From Pseudomonas sp. Irchel 3E20 (lineage in GTDB: Bacteria > Pseudomonadota > Gammaproteobacteria > Pseudomonadales > Pseudomonadaceae): 64,000 nucleotides of DNA. The DNA is taken from contig NZ_FYEE01000003.1 in assembly GCF_900187645.1 (NCBI RefSeq), positions 457,527 to 521,526 of the forward strand, written 5' to 3'. The position numbers were made by a program, and so were the translations under genes. Below are positions 17,276-26,114 of the stretch, piece by piece. The notes beneath the pieces are model-generated. The model had not been told where the DNA came from. It made no database searches and worked only from the letters and a program-made list of their open reading frames with translations. How positions within the stretch are numbered: the stretch's first letter is position 1; every line of letters begins with the position of its first letter.

Positions 17276-18326
17276 CGGGCGGGGCGGGGTGGGCGGCAAT
17301 GTCGATGCGGTTGCGGCCCCCTCTCTTGGCGGCGTACAGCGCCTTGTCCGCGGCATCGAGCCAGGTCGCTGCATCGCGAAAGCCAGGGGTGTAAGCGGCC
17401 AGGCCGATGCTCAGGCTGACGCGTAAGTCGGGCATCGCGGCATTGCGGTAGTGGCTGAGTACCTCGCGCAGGCGCTCCATGACCTCGGCAGCCGCTGCGT
17501 CAGTGGTGTCGGGCAGGATCACGCAGAACTCGTCACCCCCGTAACGCCCGCTCAGGTCATGCTCGCGCAGGTTGAGCTTGAGTTCGGCGCTCAATTGGCG
17601 CAGTACGCTATCGCCGACGATATGGCCGTGGTGGTCATTGATCGCCTTGAAGTGATCGATGTCGATCAGAGCGACGGTGGCGTGGCAGCCTTGCTGCTGG
17701 CACTGGTGGAACTTGAGGTGCAACAGGTCTTTCCAGGAACCGTGGTTGAGCAGGCCGGTCAGGCTGTCGGTACGGCTCAGGGCGCTGAGGGCGCGCTTGT
17801 GCTCCGACAGTTTGATCGCCAGGCGATAGCACACCATGCCCAGGGCGATGGGGTAGAGGGTCAGCATCGGGATGCAGGCGTAGACCTGTGCGGAACTGGC
17901 TTGCGTGGTGAACCCCAAGCCCAGTAGCCCCCAGGCCACCAGTATCCCCACCACCTGGGCCGCAGTGCCCCGCACGAGCAGGCGCAGGCCTCCCGCGGCC
18001 ACGTTGTTCATGGTCATCATCGACAGGATGGTGATGCTGGGCAGCGGGTTGAACTGCATGGCCGCCACCCAGAAACCGCCGCTCAGGGAGTCGTAGAGCA
18101 GGTTGCGGCGCTCGGCCTGGTAGGGAAAGTGCGAGCGTGCCGACAACTGGTACGCCAGGTGCGCCCAAGCAAATCCCTGGAACAGCAACAGCGCCCAGAC
18201 CCAGGCAGGCACCTGCAACGGGTAGAGCGCGGCGCCGACACTGAGGCTGCCGATGCCTAGGCCTACCGTCCTGGGCATGTAGATGCGCTGGGCAAATGAC
18301 AGCCCCTTGCCTCGTTGTTTTTCCAT
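17235..18326 (-). CDS. Membrane diguanylate cyclase, MASE2-GGDEF
   Basis: 363-residue protein making cyclic di-GMP from two GTP. The N-terminal half (about 20-175) has six hydrophobic helices and matches a MASE2 sensor: RTVGLGIGSLSVGAALYPLQ, and the segment around QAERRNLLYDSLSGGFWVAA. The C-terminal GGDEF domain starts at SRTDSLTGLLNHGSWKDLL. The active site GRYGGDEFCVILPDT is intact, and RxxD (REHD) lies five residues before it, so product inhibition at the I-site is expected. No EAL domain. ATG 18326 is preferred to a TTG upstream. A proline-rich tail of about 20 residues overlaps the DUF2025 gene end. Confidence 0.9.
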   Translation of the reverse strand: MEKQRGKGLSFAQRIYMPRTVGLGIGSLSVGAALYPLQVPAWVWALLLFQGFAWAHLAYQLSARSHFPYQAERRNLLYDSLSGGFWVAAMQFNPLPSITILSMMTMNNVAAGGLRLLVRGTAAQVVGILVAWGLLGLGFTTQASSAQVYACIPMLTLYPIALGMVCYRLAIKLSEHKRALSALSRTDSLTGLLNHGSWKDLLHLKFHQCQQQGCHATVALIDIDHFKAINDHHGHIVGDSVLRQLSAELKLNLREHDLSGRYGGDEFCVILPDTTDAAAAEVMERLREVLSHYRNAAMPDLRVSLSIGLAAYTPGFRDAATWLDAADKALYAAKRGGRNRIDIAAHPAPPVSPGSVAPGCATP

Positions 18327-18518
18327 AGGTCTTTGCACCAAAGCGTTTTCTGCACAGGTTGGAGTGTTGTGGGGCGGCTCGCCGTTTATCGGATAAAACG
18401 GGCGAGCATTGTCATTTATTCCAACCTGAATAATCAGTGTCCTTCCAAGCCATTTAGTGGCGATATGCCGCTAGGTAGAGGGGCACACGCTGGCAGAGCA
18501 AGCACCGGCGGCGCGGGG

Positions 18519-18836
18519 TCACTCGATCAAGGCGTAGTCGGGGCGCCCGATGGGGTTGGGCGTGGAGCCCTGGATGTTCATGCCCCGGCCCGGAGCGAAC
18601 CCGGGAAAGAACACCAGGCCTTCGGTTTCAAGGCAAAAGGCCAGGGCCAGGCGGGTGACATCCAGCACCTGGCCCTGGGCCTCATAGCGGTTGATGGCGG
18701 CGACTGAAACCCCCGAGCGTTGCGATAACTGCTCCGGGCTCCAGCCCAGCAGTTCCCGCGCTTGCACACAGTGGAGTGGGGTGAACTGGTAAAGGGCCAT
18801 GCGTTCAAGGGTGGTTTTCATTGCGAGAGAGGCCAT
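18519..18836 (-). CDS. Small XRE-type helix-turn-helix regulator
   Basis: 105-residue protein with one Cro/CI-type helix-turn-helix at about residues 24-62: CVQARELLGWSPEQLSQRSG then VSVAAINRYEAQGQVLDV. The C-terminal 40 residues (ETEGLVFFPGFAPGRGMNIQ) are of unknown role. ATG 18836 has a GGAGA ribosome site. A perfect palindrome of LexA-box type lies 37-62 bases upstream. No phage genes are near. It may be a stand-alone regulator or the antitoxin half of a lost pair; neither is shown. Confidence 0.82.
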   Translation of the reverse strand: MASLAMKTTLERMALYQFTPLHCVQARELLGWSPEQLSQRSGVSVAAINRYEAQGQVLDVTRLALAFCLETEGLVFFPGFAPGRGMNIQGSTPNPIGRPDYALIE

Positions 18837-18872
18837 GGTTTTCTCCGGATGGCGAGCGAGACGATACCAAAA

Positions 18873-18898
18873 AACAACTGTGTTTTTGTACAGTTGTT
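18873..18898. promoter_or_regulatory. LexA-like palindrome upstream of the XRE gene
   Basis: AACAACTGT - GTTTTTGT - ACAGTTGTT: perfect 9-base arms. The inner part is CTGT-N8-ACAG, the SOS-box pattern of gammaproteobacterial LexA, with an AT-rich spacer. It could equally be the XRE protein's own operator. Confidence 0.5.
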
Positions 18899-18944
18899 TC
18901 GCCACCGGATCAAACGGATTTTTTGATGCATATCGGCCCTGCCC

Positions 18945-19871
18945 TCAGGACCGCTCCAGGCCGGGCACCTCGCGGATAATCAAATGGTCCAGGTTGTCGA
19001 TGTCGGCGCTGAACACGGCGAAGGTCTGTTGCGGGTTCTTTTTGCTGGGCACTTGCTTGAGTTGCGGAGTGACCCCGTAGAAGAAGCAATACAGTTCGCG
19101 CTGGCTGTCGATGGCGTACTTGATCTCTTCGAGGAACGCTTTGCGTTTGCGGTAACCCTCGATCAGCCGTTTGCTCAGGTAGATGTTCACCGAGTGGGGC
19201 TTCTTGTCGGCCCAGACCTTTTTTTCAAAGTCGATGCGAAAACTGCTGGTGTAGTCCTTGATCTCTTTGATCCGGCCCCAGTAGATCAAGCCCTTGTTGT
19301 CTTGCAGGTATTCGACCTTCTTGAAGAATGTCCAATAAGTGGCCGTTTGCTCTCCGATCTTCAAGGGCATGCGCTTGAGTAAATCCTTGTCGCCGATGTT
19401 TGACACAAAGCATTCCACCGGGTGGGCAAACACGCTGGTTTTATCAGGCGCGGGACTGCGTTCCTGCGGCTCGGCAGGCCGCGGTGGTGGTGGGAGTGCG
19501 GCGGGCGGATTGGCCGGCGTGGGTGGGAGCGAATACTGGCGCCGGGTCAGCAGCAGCTCTGAGGGGAAATGCTCCTCGCGGTTTTCTTCCTCTGCTGCGC
19601 TGTTTTTGCGCTGGCCGTAGGGGCAGCCTTCGCGGTGCAGGGTGGCGGGCAGGTTCTTGAAGTGGGGTGTGCGCACATAGTTGACGTTGCGCGCGTTGAA
19701 GGTGCCGAGCACGTTGCTTTGGGGGAACGCGGCGCGGCAGGCATCATCCGGGCACAGGAAGTGTTCGTGGGTGGAGTTGAAAGCCAGGGTTTCGTCGAAA
19801 TTCAGCTCCCGCACGTCGTAGATCGACAATTTGTCCGCCAGGCTCAGGCAATACGCTTTATCGAATTTCAT
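18945..19871 (-). CDS. Unrecognised 308-residue protein with Cys-rich N-terminus
   Basis: I do not recognise this family with confidence. The N-terminal 90 residues hold a possible metal site: HFLCPDDACRAAFPQ (two Cys) and later HREGCPYGQRK (His, Cys), a layout reminiscent of the zinc-ribbon-like front of competence-protein CoiA-type proteins. A proline-rich linker (about 130-160, PPTPANPPAALPPPPRPAEP) leads to a mixed alpha/beta C-terminal domain with many Lys and aromatic residues (TATYWTFFKKVEYLQDNKGL, KPHSVNIYLSKRLIEGYRKR). No signal peptide. ATG 19871 has AGGACC upstream. It is monocistronic, with a terminator of nrdB upstream. Confidence 0.75.
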   Translation of the reverse strand: MKFDKAYCLSLADKLSIYDVRELNFDETLAFNSTHEHFLCPDDACRAAFPQSNVLGTFNARNVNYVRTPHFKNLPATLHREGCPYGQRKNSAAEEENREEHFPSELLLTRRQYSLPPTPANPPAALPPPPRPAEPQERSPAPDKTSVFAHPVECFVSNIGDKDLLKRMPLKIGEQTATYWTFFKKVEYLQDNKGLIYWGRIKEIKDYTSSFRIDFEKKVWADKKPHSVNIYLSKRLIEGYRKRKAFLEEIKYAIDSQRELYCFFYGVTPQLKQVPSKKNPQQTFAVFSADIDNLDHLIIREVPGLERS

Positions 19872-19983
19872 GGGCGCGGGGTCCTGTGGGGGGAATGAGG
19901 TGGGCGCTATAGTCGCCGGCCATTGGCGGCGGTGCAACTCCACAAGTTGCCTGGATAACAGCTACAGGTTTTACCCAGGTATA

Positions 19984-20013
19984 AAAAAGCCCCGCACGAG
20001 TGCGAGGCTTTTA
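19984..20013 (-). terminator. Terminator downstream of nrdB
   Basis: On the minus strand AAGCC-TCGCAC / GTGCGG-GGCTT closed by a short loop and followed by a T-run, 55 bases after the nrdB stop. Confidence 0.8.
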
Positions 20014-20067
20014 TACAACTTGCGTTACCGGCTTAGTTGGCCCGGTAGTGCCTGGTGAGTTGTGAAA

Positions 20068-21315
20068 TCAATCCCAACTCAGTGCGCCGCCTGTTTGATA
20101 CTCGGTTACCCGCGTCTCGAAGAAGTTCTTCTCTTTCTTCAAGTCCATGATTTCGCTCATCCATGGGAACGGGTTGGTGGTGTTTGGATATTCTTCTTTC
20201 AAACCGATCTGCGACAGGCGACGGTTGGCGATGAACTTGAGGTAGTCCTCCATCATGGCCGCGTTCATGCCCAGCACGCCGCGTGGCATGGTGTCGCGAG
20301 CGTATTCGATTTCCAGTTGGGTGCCTTGCAGGATCATCTGCGTGGCTTCTTCTTTCATCTCGGCATCCCACAGCTGTGGGTTTTCCAGCTTGATCTGGTT
20401 GATGACGTCGATGCCGAAGTTCAGGTGCATGGACTCGTCGCGCAGGATGTACTGGAACTGCTCGGCGACGCCGGTCATTTTGTTGCGACGGCCCATGGAC
20501 AGGATCTGGGTAAAGCCGCAGTAGAAGAAGATGCCTTCCAGGACGCAGTAGTAGGCGACCAGGTTGCGCAGCAGCTCCTTGTCGGTATCGACAGTGCCGG
20601 TTTCGAACTTCGGATCGGAGATCGAACGGGTGTATTTGAGGCCCCAGGCAGCCTTCTTCGCCACCGATGGGATCTCGTGGTACATGTTGAAGATCTCGCC
20701 TTCATCCATGGCCAGCGATTCGATGCAGTACTGGTAGGCGTGGGTGTGGATCGCCTCTTCAAAGGCCTGGCGCAGGATGTACTGGCGGCATTCGGGGTTG
20801 GTGATGAGGCGGTACACGGCCAGTACCAAGTTGTTGGCAACCAGGGAGTCGGCGGTGGAGAAGAAGCCCAGGTTGCGCATCACGATGCGGCGCTCGTCGT
20901 CGGTCAGGCCTTCGGGGTCTTTCCAGAGGGCGATGTCGGCGGTCATGTTGACTTCTTGCGGCATCCAGTGGTTCGCGCAGCCGTCCAGGTACTTCTGCCA
21001 GGCCCAATCGTATTTGAAGGGCACCAGTTGGTTGAGGTCGGCGCGGCAGTTAATCATGCGTTTTTCGTCGACGGCCACGCGGGCGGAAGCGCCTTCGAGT
21101 TCAGCCAGGCCTTCGGCGATGTCGAGGTTGTCCAGGGCGGTTTTGGCACGGATGATCGCAGCGGAGTCGTTGGCGGTCACGGCACGGGCCTGGAGGGCTG
21201 CGGCACCGCCGGCGCTGTCGAGGCGGTCCATGGTGGCTTCGGCGGCGTGGCCGGCGTTGGCGCCCTTGGCGACTACTTCGCCGTCTTCTTTGTCAAATTC
21301 GTCCCAGCTCAGCAT
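20068..21315 (-). CDS. nrdB: Ribonucleoside-diphosphate reductase class Ia, beta subunit
   Basis: 415-residue radical-bearing subunit of class Ia ribonucleotide reductase, which with NrdA makes deoxyribonucleotides. Di-iron ligands and radical site are visible: [16 protein letters not shown] carries Glu, His and the expected radical tyrosine (Y194). [14 protein letters not shown] holds another Glu, and [13 protein letters not shown] the last Glu-His pair. The N-terminal 50 residues are an Ala-rich extension ([20 protein letters not shown]) and the C-terminus [12 protein letters not shown] is the tail that docks into NrdA. AGGAGA before ATG 21315. nrdA is not adjacent on either side. Confidence 0.96.
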   Translation of the reverse strand: MLSWDEFDKEDGEVVAKGANAGHAAEATMDRLDSAGGAAALQARAVTANDSAAIIRAKTALDNLDIAEGLAELEGASARVAVDEKRMINCRADLNQLVPFKYDWAWQKYLDGCANHWMPQEVNMTADIALWKDPEGLTDDERRIVMRNLGFFSTADSLVANNLVLAVYRLITNPECRQYILRQAFEEAIHTHAYQYCIESLAMDEGEIFNMYHEIPSVAKKAAWGLKYTRSISDPKFETGTVDTDKELLRNLVAYYCVLEGIFFYCGFTQILSMGRRNKMTGVAEQFQYILRDESMHLNFGIDVINQIKLENPQLWDAEMKEEATQMILQGTQLEIEYARDTMPRGVLGMNAAMMEDYLKFIANRRLSQIGLKEEYPNTTNPFPWMSEIMDLKKEKNFFETRVTEYQTGGALSWD

Positions 21316-21445
21316 GACGTGTCGTCTCCTGCGTGAGGGCCAGATGCCCGTGTGAAAACTGTTGAGGTTGGTTTTTCACACGGCCTAACGGGCCGCGTTG
21401 GATCTTAAGGAATCGTTTTTTGCATCAGCTAACGCAGGCAAGAAA

Positions 21446-21457
21446 ACAAGATGTTGT
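21446..21457. promoter_or_regulatory. NrdR-like box, nrdB-proximal
   Basis: ACAAGATGTTGT, a 12-base near-palindrome (10 of 12 symmetric) 131 bases before the nrdB start. It shares ACAWSATSTTGT character with the second site at 21858-21871 and fits the NrdR box pattern. Confidence 0.45.
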
Positions 21458-21857
21458 ACGGGTATTCCGGGGCCTTGATGGGCGCAGGTGACAAAGGTCG
21501 CTTCTGCGTTGGCGCCGGACGCCTGTAAGGGAATATTGCAGGCCCGATTTAGGCCGCATTATAGGGACTTTTTCGTCGCTGTGCTGCGGCGAAATCACTC
21601 AGGCAGACCTCGGCGGACGGCGTTTTCCCGCGGGGGCAAGGGTTTATGGGGCTTTGCCCGCTGAAGTTTTTTTTTACGGGTTTTTCAAGCCGGCTGGGTG
21701 CCGATGGCGGGGCGGTTGTGCGGCAAAACGCGGGAAGTCAGGTAGGACGTGACTTACAGAGCGACGAGGGGGATTTGGCGGGCCAATTGTGTTCAGTTTT
21801 TGGATGAAATTGTGCGAGGTGTTTTTTGTGCAAAAAACAACCAAAAAACCGGTTTTT

Positions 21858-21871
21858 CACTACATCTTGTG
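21858..21871. promoter_or_regulatory. NrdR-like box, distal
   Basis: CACTACATCTTGTG (reverse CACAAGATGTAGTG), near-palindromic, about 410 bases upstream of the other site. It resembles the boxes found in front of nrdA genes in pseudomonads. Confidence 0.45.
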
Positions 21872-22019
21872 TTTTTTGGCGCCTGGGTGCGGTTTGAAAC
21901 ACAACTGAGCCCGACCGAAATCGGGCTGTCAGGTTGCGGTCGGTCATCCCTGTACGGGGGTGATGGCCGCAGTGGCAGGCAAAGGTGGCGATAAGGGGCG
22001 CCATGCCTGACGGGAACCG

Positions 22020-22283
22020 TTAACCGTTAGAGCAACCGTTGCCCATGACGCTGTATTGCAGGATGTGCCGCTGGCCTTTGGAATCTTCATATTCCATGCG
22101 GGCCGGTACAACTTCGCAGACATTTGGTATTTCACTCATTGAAAGAACTTTGGCGATATCCAGATGGGTGGAGTAAGTGTATTCCACTACTGGAACTTCC
22201 TGGCTGCCAACTTGCGTTGGTGTCTCGTCAGCCATGGCGGTAGCGCAAAGACTGCTGAGGGCCAGAACTAATAACGCTTTCAT
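22020..22283 (-). CDS. DUF2790 secreted small protein
   Basis: 87-residue protein with a signal peptide (MKALLVLALSSLCATAMA) and the DUF2790 pattern: VPVVEYTYSTHLDIAKVLSM, then PNVCEVVPARMEYEDSKGQR and a closing MGNGCSNG. The two remaining cysteines could form a disulphide in the periplasm. The family is common in Pseudomonas, often several paralogues per genome, without known function. ATG 22283 has AAGGTAA upstream; the longer frame to 22322 is not needed. Monocistronic, divergent from acsA. Confidence 0.85.
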   Translation of the reverse strand: MKALLVLALSSLCATAMADETPTQVGSQEVPVVEYTYSTHLDIAKVLSMSEIPNVCEVVPARMEYEDSKGQRHILQYSVMGNGCSNG

Positions 22284-22698
22284 TTCAGGTTTACCTTTCT
22301 TGGGTCGAGTGGGGTCACGCAACCTTTTGCAGGTTGCGTGTGGAACTTAAGTAAAAAGTATTTGGATTAACTGCCTTCGTGGGGGCTGCAACTGGGTTAA
22401 TCACGTTGCCGGGTTGGCGAGGCTGATTTTAGGCGTGCGCCTGGCATTCATATAGCCGTGCTTTTGATAAAGACTTTTGACAGATTTTGTAACAATCCCT
22501 GGAAAAACCGCCCAGCGGGCGCCTGCTGCGGTAAATCCAAGCTAAATACAGGGGGCCAGAAGCCGCGGGCTTGAGCCTCTGGCGGCTTGTTAGAGCGTTT
22601 TGTAGGGGTTTGTTACTACCATCGTCGAATGGTTCTATAGGGCTGGGCCGGCTAAAACAGGGTCATACAAAAACAACTATGTCACCGAGGTAAGAAAG
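22284..22698. other. Divergent promoter region DUF2790 gene / acsA
   Basis: 415 bases without a gene. An A/T-rich element (22441-22500) and a long 5' leader before acsA are seen. No activator site could be assigned with confidence. Confidence 0.5.
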
Positions 22699-24654
22699 AT
22701 GAGTGCGGCTTCCCTGTATCCCGTTCGTCCCGAGGTTGCGGCCAATACGCTGACTGATGAGGCGACCTACAAGGCCATGTACCAACAGTCGGTGGTCAAC
22801 CCGGACGGCTTCTGGCGCGAGCAGGCCAAGCGCCTCGACTGGATCAAACCTTTCACCACGGTGAAACAGACTTCCTTCGATGACCACCACGTGGACATCA
22901 AATGGTTTGCCGATGGCACCCTGAACGTTTCCTACAACTGCCTGGACCGCCACCTCGCCGAGCGCGGCGATCAGTTGGCGATCATCTGGGAGGGCGATGA
23001 TCCTTCCGAACACCGCGAAATCACCTACCGCGAACTGCACGAAGAAGTCTGCAAGTTCGCCAACGCCCTGCGTGGCCAGGACGTGCACCGCGGCGACGTG
23101 GTGACCATCTATATGCCGATGATTCCAGAAGCCGTGGTCGCCATGCTGGCCTGCGCGCGTATCGGTGCGATCCACTCGGTGGTGTTCGGTGGCTTCTCGC
23201 CCGAAGCCCTGGCCGGGCGGATCATCGACTGCAAATCCAAAGTGGTGATTACCGCCGACGAAGGCATCCGTGCCGGCAAGAAGATCCCGCTCAAGAGCAA
23301 CGTCGACGACGCGCTGACCAACCCGGAAACCAGCAGCATCCAGAAAGTCATCGTGTGCAAGCGCACCGCCGGTGACATCAAGTGGAACCAGCATCGCGAC
23401 ATCTGGTACGAAGACCTGATGAAAGTGGCGGGCAGCGTGTGCGCGCCGAAGGAAATGGGCGCTGAAGAGGCGCTGTTCATCCTTTACACCTCCGGTTCCA
23501 CCGGTAAGCCCAAGGGCGTGCAGCACACCACCGCCGGCTACCTGCTTTACGCGGCCCTGACCCACGAGCGCGTGTTCGACTACCGCGCCGGCGAGGTCTA
23601 CTGGTGCACCGCCGACGTCGGTTGGGTCACTGGCCACACCTACATCGTCTACGGCCCGTTGGCCAACGGCGCGACCACTGTGCTGTTCGAGGGCGTGCCG
23701 AACTACCCGGATATCACTCGCGTCGGCAAGATCGTCGATAAACATAAAGTCAACGTGCTCTACACCGCGCCGACCGCAATCCGCGCCATGATGGCCTCCG
23801 GCCAAGCGGCAATCGAAGGTGTCGATGGCAGCAGCCTGCGCCTGCTGGGCTCGGTGGGTGAGCCGATCAACCCGGAAGCCTGGGACTGGTACTACAAGAA
23901 CGTCGGCCAGTCGCGCTGCCCGATTGTCGATACCTGGTGGCAGACCGAGACTGGCGCCACCCTGATGAGCCCGCTGCCGGGTGCCCATGCCCTCAAGCCA
24001 GGTTCTGCGGCCCGTCCGTTCTTCGGCGTGGTGCCGGCGCTGGTGGATAACCTGGGCAACATCATCGAGGGCGCCGCCGAGGGCAACCTGGTGATCCTCG
24101 ATTCGTGGCCAGGCCAGGCACGGACCCTGTACCGCGACCATGACCGTTTCGTTGACACTTACTTCAAGACCTTCCGTGGCATGTATTTCACCGGCGACGG
24201 TGCCCGTCGCGACGAAGATGGCTACTACTGGATCACCGGTCGCGTGGATGACGTGCTTAACGTATCCGGCCACCGCATGGGCACCGCGGAGATCGAGAGT
24301 GCGATGGTTGCGCACCCGAAAGTCGCCGAAGCCGCCGTGGTGGGCGTACCGCACGACATCAAGGGGCAGGGCATTTATGTCTACGTCACCCTCAATGGTG
24401 GCGAAGAGCCGAGCGAAGCGCTGCGCTTGGAATTGAAAAACTGGGTGCGTAAGGAAATCGGCCCGATTGCCTCACCGGACGTGATCCAGTGGGCGCCCGG
24501 CCTGCCGAAAACCCGTTCGGGGAAAATCATGCGGCGCATCCTGCGCAAGATTGCCACCGCCGAGTACGACGGCCTGGGGGATATCTCCACCCTGGCTGAC
24601 CCGGGCGTGGTGCAACACCTGATCGACACCCACAAGACCATGAACGTCGCATAA
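22699..24654 (+). CDS. acsA: Acetyl-coenzyme A synthetase
   Basis: 651-residue AMP-forming ligase converting acetate, ATP and CoA to acetyl-CoA. The adenylate-forming motifs are complete: [20 protein letters not shown] near residue 260, [16 protein letters not shown] near 415, [20 protein letters not shown] near 495 and [19 protein letters not shown] near 520. The regulatory and catalytic lysine is in [16 protein letters not shown] at about residue 609, the acetylation site in this family. Length matches other Acs (about 650). GAGGTAAGAAAG precedes ATG 22699. Monocistronic, followed by a strong terminator. Confidence 0.97.
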   Translation: MSAASLYPVRPEVAANTLTDEATYKAMYQQSVVNPDGFWREQAKRLDWIKPFTTVKQTSFDDHHVDIKWFADGTLNVSYNCLDRHLAERGDQLAIIWEGDDPSEHREITYRELHEEVCKFANALRGQDVHRGDVVTIYMPMIPEAVVAMLACARIGAIHSVVFGGFSPEALAGRIIDCKSKVVITADEGIRAGKKIPLKSNVDDALTNPETSSIQKVIVCKRTAGDIKWNQHRDIWYEDLMKVAGSVCAPKEMGAEEALFILYTSGSTGKPKGVQHTTAGYLLYAALTHERVFDYRAGEVYWCTADVGWVTGHTYIVYGPLANGATTVLFEGVPNYPDITRVGKIVDKHKVNVLYTAPTAIRAMMASGQAAIEGVDGSSLRLLGSVGEPINPEAWDWYYKNVGQSRCPIVDTWWQTETGATLMSPLPGAHALKPGSAARPFFGVVPALVDNLGNIIEGAAEGNLVILDSWPGQARTLYRDHDRFVDTYFKTFRGMYFTGDGARRDEDGYYWITGRVDDVLNVSGHRMGTAEIESAMVAHPKVAEAAVVGVPHDIKGQGIYVYVTLNGGEEPSEALRLELKNWVRKEIGPIASPDVIQWAPGLPKTRSGKIMRRILRKIATAEYDGLGDISTLADPGVVQHLIDTHKTMNVA

Positions 24655-24672
24655 GCGCGCCACGGTCACCCG

Positions 24673-24708
24673 AGCCCCTCCCGGTTTAGCCCCGGGCGGG
24701 GCTTTTTT
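24673..24708 (+). terminator. Rho-independent terminator of acsA
   Basis: AGCCCCTCCCGG paired with CCGGGCGGGGCT (one mismatch), seven-base loop, followed by six T. Confidence 0.9.
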
Positions 24709-24711
24709 GTG

Positions 24712-25249
24712 GATGCGTTTTTTGGTTTTGCGTGACGACTCTTACGTTTGGTGTAGGGCTTCTTGGTGCTATAGCCAATAAATATCTGTTTTATGGGTAG
24801 GATGATTCCTATCGTTACCGCTGAAGTCGGATGTGTAACCCTGCGCCCAAATACGGGGCGAACTGACACATCTTGCACCGAAAAAGCCCGATTCCGGCGG
24901 GCCGGGAAATAAGATGAAACGCTGCGCTTGCCGGAATAGAAGGGTTTGCGAATAATAGGCCCGCTATTTGCAGCATAGATCGGTTCAATGTCTTTTGCTC
25001 TTGCACAAAACAAAAGAGCTGTCAATGAGCTTGGCCAGTTTTCTCGGTGCTTCTGTAAATTGTTGTCGCATTGAAGAAATATCGGCTGAGTACCTGTCGT
25101 TAGAATGCCGATCACTCGCTCGCCGTTGCTTGGGTTTAATGTGACTCAAGCGTCCTACGCCGCAGCAGCGCTTTTCAGGTTCCACCCATTCGCATATTTG
25201 GGCTATCGCTCACTTTGCCGTTTTCGCCCTTTACCGATGGAGTCCTAAG
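24712..25249. other. Long leader/promoter region upstream of aotJ
   Basis: 538 bases without a supportable gene. It carries the ArgR half-site and -10 element listed separately. A second inverted repeat GCTCTT...AAGAGC lies at 24997-25019. The rest is of lower GC than the flanks and shows no recognised RNA. Confidence 0.5.
25064..25106 (+). promoter_or_regulatory. ArgR half-site and -10 box of the aot operon
   Basis: TGTCGC-N8-AA (25064-25079), the consensus half-site of the pseudomonad ArgR, with -10 TAGAAT at 25101-25106. The start-to-start distance of 37 bases is exactly the same as in the aruC promoter. A weaker half-site (TCTCGG) starts 21 bases upstream, as expected for a direct-repeat dimer. 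No good -35, typical of an activated promoter. Confidence 0.75.
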
Positions 25250-26023
25250 ATGAAGAAACTCGTGCTTCTTGGCGCACTGGCACTGTCCGTGCTGTCCCTG
25301 CCGACTTTTGCCGATGAAAAGCCTGTGAAAATCGGCATCGAAGCGGCTTACCCGCCGTTCGCCTCCAAAGCGCCGGATGGCAGCATCGTCGGTTTCGACT
25401 ACGACATCGGCAATGCGCTGTGCGAAGAAATGAAGGTCAAGTGCGTCTGGGTCGAGCAGGAATTCGACGGCCTGATCCCGGCCCTCAAGGTGCGCAAGAT
25501 CGACGCCATCCTGTCGTCCATGTCCATCACTGACGACCGCAAGAAGTCCGTGGACTTCACCGGCAAGTACTACAACACCCCGGCGCGTCTGGTGATGAAG
25601 GAAGGCGCTGAGCTCAGCGACGCCTTGACTGAACTGAGCGGCAAGAAGATCGGCGTGCAGCGCGGTTCGATCCACGACCGTTTCGCCAAGGAAGTGCTGG
25701 CCCCTAAAGGCGCCACCATCGTTCCCTACGGCACCCAGAACGAAATCTACCTGGACGTGGCCGCCGGCCGCCTCGACGGCACCGTGGCCGACGCCACCTT
25801 GCTCAGCGACGGCTTCCTGAAAACCGACGCTGGCAAGGGCTTCGCCTTCGTGGGCCCGGCCTTCACCGACGCCAAGTACTTCGGCGACGGCATTGGCATC
25901 GCGGTCCGCAAGGGTGACGCACTGAAAGACAAGATCAGCGCCGCCATCCTGGCCATTCGCGAGAACGGCAAATACAAGCAAGTCCAGGACAAGTACTTCG
26001 ATTTCGACATTTACGGCAAGTAA
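25250..26023 (+). CDS. aotJ: Arginine/ornithine ABC transporter, periplasmic binding protein
   Basis: 257-residue family 3 solute-binding protein with a signal peptide ([20 protein letters not shown], cleavage after FA-D near 22). Family signature: [20 protein letters not shown] near residue 48, and [20 protein letters not shown] near 85, the residues that line the ligand pocket in Lys/Arg/Orn-binding proteins. First gene of aotJQMOP-argR. Strong ribosome site GGAGTCC. The downstream 91-base gap to aotQ has an imperfect hairpin that may tune stoichiometry. Confidence 0.93.
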   Translation: MKKLVLLGALALSVLSLPTFADEKPVKIGIEAAYPPFASKAPDGSIVGFDYDIGNALCEEMKVKCVWVEQEFDGLIPALKVRKIDAILSSMSITDDRKKSVDFTGKYYNTPARLVMKEGAELSDALTELSGKKIGVQRGSIHDRFAKEVLAPKGATIVPYGTQNEIYLDVAAGRLDGTVADATLLSDGFLKTDAGKGFAFVGPAFTDAKYFGDGIGIAVRKGDALKDKISAAILAIRENGKYKQVQDKYFDFDIYGK

Positions 26024-26114
26024 ACCGTCGCAGCGACAAGTCCTAAATGGCGCAAGCAACAGGATTTCTGAGGTTTGCGCCATTTTTTCATCCCAACTTC
26101 CGAGGACCTGAATC

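Larger units (their letters stand above)
21316..22019. other. Long intergenic region upstream of nrdB
   Basis: About 700 bases with no supportable gene; an 88-codon minus-strand frame at 21738-22004 has no family features. It holds two NrdR-like palindromes (21446-21457, 21858-21871), a hairpin GAGCCCGACC-GAAA-TCGGGCT near 21906-21928 that could terminate the DUF2790 transcript, and A/T-tract stretches around 21808-21880. Confidence 0.6.

Noticed and set aside
20062..21336. 424-codon plus-strand open frame opposite nrdB
   Set aside because: It mirrors nrdB exactly, is rich in Val/His/Gln of antisense type, and has no family features; nrdB is certain.
21738..22004. 88-codon minus-strand frame upstream of nrdB
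   Set aside because: No ribosome site, no domain, overlaps regulatory palindromes and a hairpin; treated as non-coding.
22441..22470. TGGCATTCATATAGCC upstream of acsA as a sigma-54 promoter
   Set aside because: GG-N10-GC spacing fits, but the -12 part reads TAGC instead of TTGC and the -24 part is TGGCAT; too weak to call.
22663..24354. 563-codon minus-strand open frame opposite acsA
   Set aside because: Antisense to a certain gene and compositionally typical of GC-rich shadow frames.
24666..25115. 149-codon minus-strand frame in the aotJ leader
   Set aside because: It starts at the acsA terminator side, has low-complexity basic composition and covers the ArgR site; not a gene.
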